This document shows, piece by piece, positions 55,740-64,000 of a stretch of DNA of 64,000 nucleotides (position 1 is the first letter of the stretch; every line of letters begins with the position of its first letter). The stretch comes from Ascarosepion bandense (taxonomy: Eukaryota; Mollusca; Cephalopoda; Sepiida; Sepiidae). The notes below the pieces were generated by a model. It was not told the origin of the DNA and did not search any database. It saw only the letters and a list, made by a program, of their open reading frames with translations. Position numbers and translations under genes: made by a program. Location of the stretch: contig JBBBDQ010001453.1 in the NCBI GenBank assembly GCA_037127315.1, positions 1 through 64,000 of the forward strand, given 5' to 3'.

Positions 55740-56040
55740 TAAGGAACACCTACAGTGTTACACTTATATTTGAGTGGATAGTCTCTTTTTCTAAAATTAA
55801 ACAGTATATTTATATATATTCACTGGCCTGAAGTTTCGAGAAATCTTGTAAGGAAAATATCTATTTCCGGCAGGATTTGAACTGGCAACTTCCTTATACC
55901 TGGGACATGCCGCCAACAGATCACAGATTTCATGGTTTGACAAAGTTGAATTAAGCCATAAATACATAAGTCAAATACAAGTATCCATTTAAAATAATAT
56001 TCAAACAAAGACATTTAAATAAATATGTCGGTTAATATTA
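55740..56040 (-). mobile_element. SINE-C copy, best preserved
   Basis: In reverse it has a tRNA-like region with a good B box, AGTTCAAATCCTGCCGG (near 55880), then TTACAAGATTTCTCG and CAGGCCAGTGAATATA, then an AT-rich tail. The A box is less clear (GATCTGTTGGCGGC). Related copies lie at 27.1 and 45.8 kb. Confidence 0.65.
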
Positions 56041-57508
56041 TTTTGTAAATTTCCATAAGATTTTAAATATTATCTTTGTTTACTTTTGTTTAAATTAGGA
56101 TACAAACCGAGACAAATATGAATGTTGTGAGAAATTGGGGATAAAGGTGTTGATGTAGGGTCACCACCACTACCTGTAAAAGGGGTTGTTGATGGCCTAT
56201 GCTCCACTGGGAGCAGTGGGTCAAAATATAAGACACATATTGTTCGATATAAATAGCAAAACAAGATTTATATGATTTTTAATTTTACATAATATTTGCA
56301 CAGAAGGGTAGACAATAAACTTTATATATATTAATTTTAAGTGCTTTCAGAAGATATGCTCACATAAACTGTGAACCTTATTTGTATGTAATATTTTAAG
56401 GTTATAGAATTTCTGAACTGATATTGGTGAAAGCCTTCAGATGAAATTTTCAATGAATTAAAAAAGATTATATTAAGATGTATGCAGATTCACACTTACA
56501 GAACTGGGTTTGTAAGAAACATTTTCTTTCTTCAAAGACAGGAATTATTTGAAGAACAGATGACGAACAGAAGGTTACTCATTATTAATGAGTAATTTCC
56601 TCTTGTCTTAGAAGAATTTCCGTGTTTCTTTTACCAATTCCAATCCCATTCCCTTGATTTTTATTACCTCTTTCTCTAAAGAGCTCTACACTCCTCAAAA
56701 TCCCTGACAATAACTAAACCATTCAGTTTCTCTTTTATTCTTAAGAATAAAGGAATGTTTTGAAAAACAAATTATGAAAGAACGACATTAGAATAAAACT
56801 GCCAGTGAAAAACATTTTTTTAAGAATGCTGTCCTAGAACCATTCAAGGCTCAGAACTAGCTTTTAGTCAATTAAACCCAGTGCTCAAAATTAAGCCCTT
56901 TTCTATGCTAATCTACTCTCATCATATCACAAATCCTGTAAATCATTAGATAAACAAGGGCACTTTATGTACTGCAGCCATAACAACAGAAGTGTGTCTA
57001 GGGTAAGATAGCCTAAAGACACATCTTTCTTCAGGCTGCTTTTGAATTCAGGATTTCTTTATTTCTTTGAATTCAAATTCTTCAGGACCTCAAGGCAAGA
57101 GCCTCCATTCTACCCTTCTAAAACCTGGGACGGAAATGGATTTATGCCTTTTTCCAGGTCATTAGCATGAAGCAAAGAAATAAAGTCTACTCAAGTGATA
57201 TTAAATATATACAAAACATTGCGACATACACTGAACACAACACTGCAGTTTTTATTACAGATAATAGTAACAAATGATCTTGGTAGTCACAAAATTTAAA
57301 TCTTTTTGGGTACAAAATTTAATTAGATTCATAAAATGTATGTGGGATACTTAATAACAAAATTGATACAAACATAAACAAAAAAAAATTGGCTAGATTA
57401 TAATCCCAAACATATATTTAAAAAAAAACAATTTAAATGTTTAAAATTTCAGTGTCCCCTTTTCTTTGTGTAAATGTGTAGTCACATCAATGTAAATATT
57501 ACTTTAGT
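56041..57508. other. no gene recognised
   Basis: AT-rich, apparently low-repeat sequence. A short antisense frame at 56070-56264 is not recognised. I see no splice-bounded coding segment I would defend. Confidence 0.4.
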
Positions 57509-57541
57509 CTGATGAAATCCTAAGGGATGAAACATGTTACA
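57509..57541 (+). ncRNA. hammerhead-like motif
   Basis: CTGATGA (57509-57515), a stem II of ATCC with GGAT around TAAG, GAAA (57529-57532), then CATG and TT. Both core boxes are exact and stem II folds. Stem III would be the self-complementary ACATGT. Stem I pairing is only about two bases, so it may be decayed or coincidental. (TA)n follows at 57566, as with SINE-B. Confidence 0.4.
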
Positions 57542-57561
57542 TGAAAAAGATTTTATACTTT

Positions 57562-57565
<4 letters not shown>

Positions 57566-57608
<43 letters not shown>
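57566..57608. repeat. (TA)n microsatellite
   Basis: A TA run of about 42 bases that directly abuts the 5S-like sequence. Confidence 0.95.
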
Positions 57609-57610
<2 letters not shown>

Positions 57611-57719
57611 TGAATACACCAGTTCTTGCTCACTCACCAAAGTTAAACAACATTGAGCCTGGTCAGTACTTAGTACTTAGATGGGTGACCGCTTGGGAAT
57701 ACCAGGTGTTGTAAGCGTT
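57611..57719 (+). pseudogene. 5S rRNA pseudogene, 5'-truncated
   Basis: TGAATACACCAGTTCTTGC, then AAAGTTAAACAACATTGAGC, ATGGGTGACCGCTTGGGAAT and ACCAGGTGTTGTAAGC align in order with eukaryotic 5S rRNA from about nucleotide 20 to the 3' end. TACTTAG is duplicated (57667-57680). Many transitions separate it from a functional gene. It is followed after about 17 bases by a SINE-A head, so a 5S-derived SINE or a chance neighbour are both possible. Confidence 0.85.
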
Positions 57720-57735
57720 ATTGACAGCTGCACAT

Positions 57736-57888
57736 TGTGGTGTAGTGGATGTTGGCTCGGAGGGGGAAATCGGTGAGCCGAGTTCCAATTCCAGTCAAAC
57801 ACTTTGCATTCACTTACGCACTGGTACCCTTGGGAAAGGCATTAATTCGTCCCTTCTTTCCAGTTATGGGTTAAATAACTGAGGTTTG
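57736..57888 (+). mobile_element. SINE-A copy, 3'-truncated
   Basis: It starts with GCACATTGTGGTGTAGTGG and runs to ATGGGTTAAATAACTGA, then leaves the family. The B-box region reads GAGTTCCAATTCCAG. Confidence 0.8.
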
Positions 57889-58074
57889 TTGTTCATGCAA
57901 GCTGTGGCAGATGTCTGCACTGATTGTTTGTTATCAGCATTTCCAAAAAGTGTGGATGGTGCTACACAAGCCTTCACCACTTTAAACAATTCTTTGTGTG
58001 GTAGTCTAACCGAATTGAAATCATACATTGAAATCGACGGGAGAGTCCATAAATATATATATATATATGCTATG
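57889..58074. other. unassigned, frame open on plus strand
   Basis: A plus-strand frame reads VADVCTDCLLSAFPKSVDG and SLTELKSYIEIDGRVHKY with fairly normal amino-acid composition before running into SINE-B. I do not recognise it; it could be a fragment of a gene or of another element. Confidence 0.35.
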
Positions 58075-58285
58075 GTCATCCGCAGACAGATCTGTTTTGC
58101 TGTATTAGAACTCATCAGTACAGCTTAGACTCCGGTTGCTTCATAACCCAGGATTGAAACCCGATCGAATTGGCGTCAGTCGGCGATTCTACCCCTAGGC
58201 CATGAGCATCCAGTAGAAGAAAGCAGGCTTTTTAGCGTGTATAAACATGCCCAATTGCTAGAGTGCTCCCAATAGCTAGAGTGCT
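58075..58285 (-). mobile_element. SINE-B copy 4
   Basis: In reverse it has GCTCATGGCCTAGGGGTAGA, a very good tRNA-type A box (TGGCCTAGGGG), and GGGTTTCAATCCTGGG as the B box. It ends in a hammerhead-related motif, then a short TA run. The upstream part is shortened and the GAGTGCTCCCAATAGCTA block is partly duplicated. Confidence 0.75.
58082..58127 (-). ncRNA. hammerhead ribozyme, decayed, minus strand
   Basis: In reverse, CTGATGA (58118-58112) is intact and stem III CAGATCTG is intact. Stem II reads GTTC/CAGC and no longer pairs well. The second core block is AAAA. Inactivity is expected. Confidence 0.7.
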
Positions 58286-58319
58286 ATATATATATATATA
58301 CACACACACAAGCACAGGG

Positions 58320-58382
58320 TGATTGAAAAGTAACTCCCCATTTTAAATTATAAGTATTTTAAAATGGGAAATTACTTTTCAA

Positions 58383-58384
<2 letters not shown>
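58320..58384. repeat. mariner-terminus palindrome
   Basis: TGATTGAAAAGTAACTCCCC is mirrored at 58384. The half-site is nearly identical to the terminus of the mariner remnant at 58434, so this is a minimal end-to-end derivative. A pure (CA)n run (58385-58432) separates the two. Confidence 0.85.
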
Positions 58385-58433
<49 letters not shown>

Positions 58434-58434
<1 letters not shown>

Positions 58435-58770
58435 CGATTGAAAAGTAATTCCCCATTTTAAAATACTTATAATTTATTTATTATCTACAAGTTTTACAAG
58501 AAATGGATATGCGCAGAAAGTATTTAGCATGAAATTTTATTTAAAATTTAATATGAGCACCAGATTTTGCTACCAGCTTCTTGAGCAGCTCCAGGAATTG
58601 TGTCAGATGATTTCACCAGAAACTCTTGTGGTATGCAAGACATAACTTCTTGTGTTCACCCTTTAAGTTTTTCCAAAGTTTTGGTTTGCTATAGTAGACT
58701 TGTTCTTTTAACCAACCGCAAAGAAAAAAGTCACAGGGTGTTAAGGCAGGACTCCTGGTTGGTTACTCAT
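58434..58770 (-). pseudogene. mariner/Tc1-superfamily transposase remnant, 3' end
   Basis: In reverse it reads PALTPCDFFLCGWLKEQVYY near 58750, then LEKLVAKSGAHIKF-like text near 58550, then the terminus CCCCATTTT...TCAATCGC. The TPCDFFL-WG-LK block holds the last catalytic aspartate of this transposase group. Upstream coding and the other terminus are missing. Confidence 0.75.
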
Positions 58771-58808
58771 ACATAAAATAGGGAGTTGATTTGAATCACT
58801 CTACAGAT

Positions 58809-58835
58809 ACACTACAGGCCATAATTATTTGGCCA
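58809..58835. repeat. Tc1-type terminus, isolated
   Basis: CATAATTATTTGGCCACCCC is the mirror of the terminus at 21840-21865. No partner is nearby. Confidence 0.6.
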
Positions 58836-58854
58836 CCCCAGTACAAAAAAAATG

Positions 58855-59330
58855 ATGCCAGTCTAGATGAATTTTTGGTACCACTCTAGATGAACGTTTG
58901 GTGTCTATCTAAATGAATGTTTAGTGTCTATCTAGATAAATATTTGGCATCAGTCTAGATGAACATTTGGTGTCTATCTAGATGAATGTTTAGTGTCTAT
59001 CTAGATGAATTTATAGTGTCAGTCTAGATTAATGTTTGGTGTCTCTTGGTGTCTATCTTTATGAATGTTTGGTATCTATCTAGATGAAAGTTTAGTGTCT
59101 ATCTAAATGAAATTTTAGTGTCAGTCTAGATGAATGTTTGGTGTCTATCTAGATGAATTTTTGGCATCAGTCTAGATGAAGGTTTGGTGTCTATCTAGAT
59201 AAATGCTTAGTGTCTATCTAGATGAATGTTTACTGTCCATGTAGATAAATTTATAGCGTCAGTCTAGATGAATGTTTGGTGTCTATTTAGATTAATGTTT
59301 GATCTGTCTAGATGAATAACCTGACTGTTG
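58855..59330. repeat. 23-bp tandem repeat, about 20 units
   Basis: GATGAATGTTTAGTGTCTAT plus CTA recurs every 23 bases (58981, 59004 and on), alternating with variants GTCAGTCTAGATG and TTTGGTGTC. Confidence 0.93.
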
Positions 59331-59589
59331 AGATTCAACCAGCAACTGATTCAAACTTTGCTTTGGATTTTGCTTCCCACGTGGTTTACTTTTGGCATGA
59401 ATTCTCACTCCTGCTGCTTCCATGATCTGCAACTGACTTCCATGTCTGGTTTATTTCCTGTTTAGACATTTGTTACTAAGGATATCTGGATCAACTTGCT
59501 TTGACCTGTTATTCCAAAGTTGACACTGATCTTTCATGTGACCAACTTCTTGTTACTACGCAAAGACCATTCTTATATGTGTAGGTGTG
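59331..59589. other. no gene seen
   Basis: Spacer between the 23-bp repeat and LINE-A; unassigned. Confidence 0.4.
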
Positions 59590-60135
59590 TGTTCTGCACA
59601 TTTATAAATCTACCATTTGATCATCTACTGAATACTGTTGCCATATCTGGCTGGGGATTCCTGCAGTTTCTCGACAAAATCCAAAAAAGAATCTGCAATG
59701 TAATCAATCTTGATATAGCAGCTCGACTTCGGTCACTTTCTCACAGATATGATGCGGCTTTCATCTGTCTTTTCTACAAATATTATCATGACTTCTTCTC
59801 TTACAAGCTTTTTTCTCTGGTATCCCAACCACATGAATTTACTTGTGTCACTAGTTTGGCAGCTAGGTCCCACCCTTTTTCCGTCAAAATAGTTAAATGT
59901 AACCATCGCTTCTACTCTAGCAGTTTCTTCTCTTGTACTACTCACCTGTGAAATTGCCTTTCATATATTTGCTACAATCTCCAAGAATTTAAATGCAACA
60001 TCAATTGCCATTTTCTATCTTCTTGATTCCCAACTTTCTCTTATCCTTTCTTTGACACCGCCAGTAACTTGTTTCCTCTTTCTTTTTCTTACTGCGCACT
60101 AATGGTAATATTGCCTTGCTTGGGATGAAACAATG
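59590..60135 (+). pseudogene. LINE-A ORF2 C-terminal end and 3' terminus
   Basis: The open part has FLDKIQKRICNVINLDIAA, then LRSLSHRYDAAFICLFYKYY, then LVSQPHEFT, RSHPFSVKIVKCNHRFY and SFFSCTTHLWNCL across a stop. It ends with TGCGCACTAATGG and TTGCTTGGGATGAAACAATG, the family's terminal phrase. The order matches jockey/CR1-type LINE ORF2 ends. It is 5'-truncated. Confidence 0.85.
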
Positions 60136-61073
60136 ATACAAAAAATACAAACTCTTTTATGTCATATATTCATTGTATCATCATATCTTTATATCATATA
60201 TCTACCTTCCATAACTGCAATATATATTTTGAACCTATATTCAACCTTCAAGTATTTAAGATTCACATACATAAAGACCTTTGAATAAACATTTTTAAAA
60301 TCATTTCTGTCTCCAGAATGCTGTAGACGTTGACTGTGAACCTGGGGTACTGCAACAACATGTTTCTCATTCAGCACTGAAGCAACTAAAGCCAATCCTG
60401 CCAAGGCCAGTCAGTCATGTTTTGCTTTGCTATCAACAAAATTCTTGCCAGGAACCAGTGTGAAGCAGAAGGAGTCGATCAGAATTTACCATAAATAGCC
60501 AAGATCTTTTTTTAATTTTCTAATCTTTGAGTTATTTTTATTCTCTGTAGACAAGAGGGTTAAGTCTTCTGACAGAAGTCAACCAGTTTTTCTTACTTTC
60601 TTTTTTTCTTATGCATTACCAAAGAAAGTATGTTTGGTGAATGGAGTTTTTGCTTCTCTCGCAAGTGCCAAATCACAAATGAAAAATATCTGCCTTAGTG
60701 GGGAAGGTTAAAAATGAACTCTTGTTACTGAAATACACTGGAATTATAAAATAACTTTTTTTCTTCTTTCATTTAAATTACACAAAATAAGAAAATGTTA
60801 ATCCATACAATAAGTTCAGTGTTTTTCACAGGTCAGATATCTAATTTTTCCTGCATACTACAAACTATCTTGTAGATTATAAACAAAACTAGCCCACACC
60901 CTTTTCTGCAAAAGGATATGTTTCAAGACCTCTTGTGGATGCCGTAAACTGGGGGTAGTAATGAAATCCATATATTCCATATGAGAATTTACCAAACTGG
61001 TGGGATGTGTGGGTGGTGTAATGAATAGCAGCCTGGTACAAGAAATCAGAGAACCCAGTTTGAATTTCAGTCA
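60136..61073. other. no gene recognised
   Basis: Unassigned AT-rich sequence with short antisense frames only (60189-60404, 60889-61149), neither recognisable. Confidence 0.4.
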
Positions 61074-61460
61074 AGTGTGCATTGTGGTACATTGGCTTAG
61101 AATGATAAATCAGAGAGCTGAGTTCAAATTCCACTTGAATTTGTTGCATTCACTTACATACAAATATCCTTGGGAAAGATATTAATCTATTGCTTCTCCC
61201 ACTAGCTATGGGTTAAATAGCTGAACAGATTGAATTCTATAGCCTTGGTCGGCAACCAGTCTACCGCAGAAAGTAATGGCAACCTATTGTGGAAAATCTT
61301 CTGCCCAGTCAGTCATGTCTCTTTTGAGACATGATCACCCAAGCATGTATCACATATGGCACTTGACTGACTGACTTGTCACATTAACTTATATACAAAT
61401 ACTCTTAGGAAAGGTATGAATCCATCTCCTCTCCCAGCTATAGGTTACACAGTCGGACTT
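61074..61460 (+). mobile_element. SINE-A copy, full length, followed by a second fragment
   Basis: The head GTGCATTGTGGTACATTGG and B-box-like GAGTTCAAATTCCAC lead to the GACTGACTGAC tail at about 61375. A second piece of the SINE-A middle (ACAAATACTCTTAGGAAAGG to GGTTACACAGTCGG) follows directly at 61384-61460. Confidence 0.85.
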
Positions 61461-61621
61461 GTATCTAGAAAAATAATTATTCTCATAAAATTTTTAATTA
61501 CTCAAAAAAAAAAATTCTTACAATCTAAGATATGCTTAAGCTTTAAAAATGCACAAAAGTTTGACAAATTGTAAAAGACAAATCAATCAAAACCAGATTG
61601 ATGTGTCATGATCATTTAGTA

Positions 61622-62351
61622 CTAGCAGTATAGCCCAGTGTTGCTCGGGTGTAATGAAACCTTTAAAACTAATCCATGGTCCTGGAGCACAGATTCTTTG
61701 GATGTTGGCACAAAAGACTAAAAAGCAATAGTTGTTTCCAGTTAAAGTGAAACTGGAGACTGAAAGAAAAATGAATGGATGTAAGTCAAATTTTGATTTC
61801 CTGCTATTGATATCAAATAAGTTTTTTTGTTGTAAACTGAATTTTGAAGTCTAAATAAGTCCTCTGAGTAAATGGTATAATGGCTGAGACTAAGAACTAC
61901 AATTATACTTACTTAGAGCCAAACCCGAAGCAAAAAGTAAAATAAAAGGGCTGAAAAAAATACAGACATACAGGCAGATAAACAGACACACATACAAAGA
62001 TCTTGCCTTTTATAGATATATATTATCGATTTTCTGCACTACTGTAAGAACTGCAACCTTGAAACTTATGAATATCGTTTCTTATGTCTTTGTTTATGAG
62101 TGTCTCAAATTTGATTAAAATCGGACCACTCCTTCTATAACCCGATTTTTTCGATTATCGATTTTTGATATTTATCAGGGGGTACCTTGATACAAAACCT
62201 AGCTAAGAACACTTGCAGACGCTTATAGTACAACTATGTAAATTTTCAAGAAAATCAGTTAAGCCGTTTCGGAGTGTATAGGTAACAGACACATAAACGC
62301 ATACAGACACACACACACACACACAGAGTTCCATTTATAAAAAAGTTTAGA
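61622..62351 (-). mobile_element. Helitron-like element, copy C, complete termini
   Basis: On the minus strand it begins TCTAAAC after A at 62351 and ends CTAG before T at 61622, 730 bp. It carries the same 3' hairpin family as copies A and B. A (CA)n run lies near 62310. Non-coding. Confidence 0.75.
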
Positions 62352-62455
62352 TAATCCCACTTCATTAACATGAGCATGATCTATGTGTACCCAAGATTGA
62401 GACTCTTTAGGTCATATATGTGTACTTGTCTGTCTGAATTTTCTTCTTTCAATAC

Positions 62456-63615
62456 ATGTTTTACACTTTTTACATATTTTTCTACACCTGTAAAGACACA
62501 GGAACAAGGAATGCCATATTTATGATGAGGATGCTCTCCAACAGGGTAATACAAATGAAGAAGGACTTATACCTGTGCTTTATTGATTATGCAAAGGCAT
62601 TTGACAAAATATGCCACGAGAAACTGATGGAGATGCTCGGCAGCCTGGACATATTTGGGAAAGACTTGAGAGGAATGAATTCAGTAGACACACAAAGATA
62701 GAAAGGGGTGTAAGACAAGGATGAGTTTTTTCATTGGTTCTGTTCAACTTGTACAGCGAGAATATATTGAGGACCCTAGAAGTTATGCCTGGATTCATAA
62801 TTGGAGGCCACAATTTAAACAACCCAAGGTACGCAGATGATACAGTGCTGATAGCAGACACAGAAAGAAAACTAAAAGACCTCCTACAGAAGGTATCTGA
62901 AGAAAGTAACAAGGAAGGACTAGAAATAAACTGCATGAAAACCAAATGCATGGTCATCAGTAAAAAGGGCAACCCAATATGCCAAATACAGGTGGGAGAT
63001 AATAGAATCAAGCAGGTATAAAAATTTAAATACCTGGGAAGCGTTATAACAAAAGACAGAAAGTGCAACACAGATCCAAAGGCGAATGGCATGGCGAAGA
63101 AAGCATTCCAGAAGTTGAGTAAGGAATTAAGAAACAGGACAATTCCGCTAGAAACAAGGAAGAGATTCCTGGATTGCTACGTGCTGTCCGTTCTTTCAAT
63201 ATGGCAGTGAATGATGGACAATATCATCAAAGATGAAGGAAAAACTTGAAGCAACTGAAATGTGGTTCTGCAGAAGGATGCTGCGAATATCATGGATCGA
63301 GCATGTGAGCAATGATGAGGTCTTGAAAATGATGGAAACAAAAAGGAAATTAATACTGAGCATCAGGAAGCGACAGCTGAAGTTTCTGGGACACACAATG
63401 AGGAAAGAGAAGCTGATACTAACAGGCCATAAAGAGGAGGAAAAAGAGACAGGGGAAAGCAACGGATAACATATTTGAAGGACCTAATCAGGTGCATGAC
63501 AGAACGAGGATTGCATGATGTAACAGGAGAAGGCATGCTCAGAGCCACCAGGGATAGGGAAACGTGGAAAGCCATGATCGCCTACGTCCTGAAGGGACAG
63601 GGCACATAGAAGAAG
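62456..63615 (+). pseudogene. LINE-B reverse transcriptase, 5'-truncated, frameshifted
   Basis: Motif A is at about 62579 (FIDYAKAFD), the catalytic box YADDT at 62830, then LEINCMKTKCMVISKKGN, KFKYLGSVITKDRKC and a thumb block. Next come EMWFCRRMLRISWIEHVSN and the 3' end with RDRETWKAMIAYVLKGQGT-like text before GAAGAAGATA. At least three frameshifts or stops separate these. The wording is that of an RTE-related or similar endonuclease/reverse-transcriptase LINE; the endonuclease is missing. It is the reference for the fragments at 30.5 and 36.4 kb. Confidence 0.9.
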
Positions 63616-64000
63616 ATATATGTCAACTGTTTATAAGAAATTTTAATGTAAATATAAAGTGGGGGATCAAATCTATATTATAATCAATATATAAACTGAT
63701 CCCTCATTTTGTGGCCATGTTAGTTTCTATACGTTTATATTCAAGATTTATGGGCTTGAGCTAGTGGATGGCAGAGCGGGGTTTGTGTGGTGTAACAGGA
63801 GAAGGCGTGCTCAGAGCCACCAGGGGTAGGGAAACATGGAAAGCCATGATCGCCTACGTCCTGAAGGGATAGGGCACACAGAAGAAGAAGTAGAATAGCC
63901 TGGTCACCATGTCTCTAGCCTTAACCTTCTGTGCGTAGATGTTATTCTGCAAGGAACATTATGTATGCTCTTTATAGTTTTGGTTCTTTGTGTTGCTGGT
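63616..64000 (+). repeat. second LINE-B 3' terminus and flank
   Basis: The phrase TGTAACAGGAGAAGGC...AGGGCACA at 63780-63885 repeats 63515-63612 almost exactly, so a second, very short LINE-B tail lies about 270 bases downstream. The intervening 63616-63770 is unassigned; the last 100 bases show nothing I recognise. Confidence 0.8.

Noticed and set aside
57886..58128. 80-codon frame next to SINE-A as a gene
   Set aside because: It runs straight through a TA run into SINE-B; only the first ~50 codons look protein-like and they match nothing I know.

Overview
This is AT-rich eukaryotic nuclear DNA with no supportable host protein-coding gene. It has no bacterial-style gene packing, ribosome binding sites or operons. 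The content (tRNA-derived SINEs, several LINE tails, Penelope-like, mariner/Tc1, Helitron-like and Gypsy remnants, long satellites, abundant (TA)n and (CA)n) fits a large invertebrate genome. A mollusc, most likely a cephalopod such as an octopus, is my best guess. That rests on general familiarity with such repeat landscapes, not on a diagnostic gene.

Layout: 1-2.8 kb holds purine-rich simple repeats, a Helitron-like 5' end and a Tc1-type element. 2.85-9.24 kb is a 49-bp satellite. 9.25-15.7 kb holds inverted-repeat elements, a mariner pseudogene, a Penelope-like 3' end with a hammerhead-like motif, a solo LTR with three tight hairpins, and a LINE fragment. 15.76-19.25 kb holds a 73-bp satellite and a 36-bp satellite split by a SINE; the 73-bp unit looks like a diverged dimer of the 36-bp unit. 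20-25 kb holds a Helitron-like element with clean termini inside a 178-bp tandem repeat, Tc1 ends, and a mariner remnant. 24.7-30.5 kb holds three further solo LTRs with 5-bp target duplications and a decayed 3.3-kb Gypsy element inserted in a ~118-bp tandem array. 30.5-39.3 kb is dominated by LINE fragments and SINEs, including a 114-bp satellite made from a LINE reverse-transcriptase segment. 39.4-43.8 kb is a 98-bp satellite of about 45 units. 43.9-58.4 kb contains large fold-back elements, two full-length copies and one truncated copy of one Helitron-like family, and a tRNA-promoter repeat family (called SINE-B here) whose 3' end is a hammerhead ribozyme. 57.6 kb carries a 5S rRNA pseudogene. 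58.4-64 kb ends with a mariner remnant, a 23-bp tandem repeat and two LINE families.

Nothing here works together as a pathway. What links the parts is mobile-element biology: several satellites can be traced to fragments of transposons, and self-cleaving-ribozyme motifs recur. The strongest signal is SINE-B at 44.3-44.6 kb, with a complete type I hammerhead core; three other copies carry core changes. Family labels used below (SINE-A, -B, -C; LINE-A, -B) are mine.
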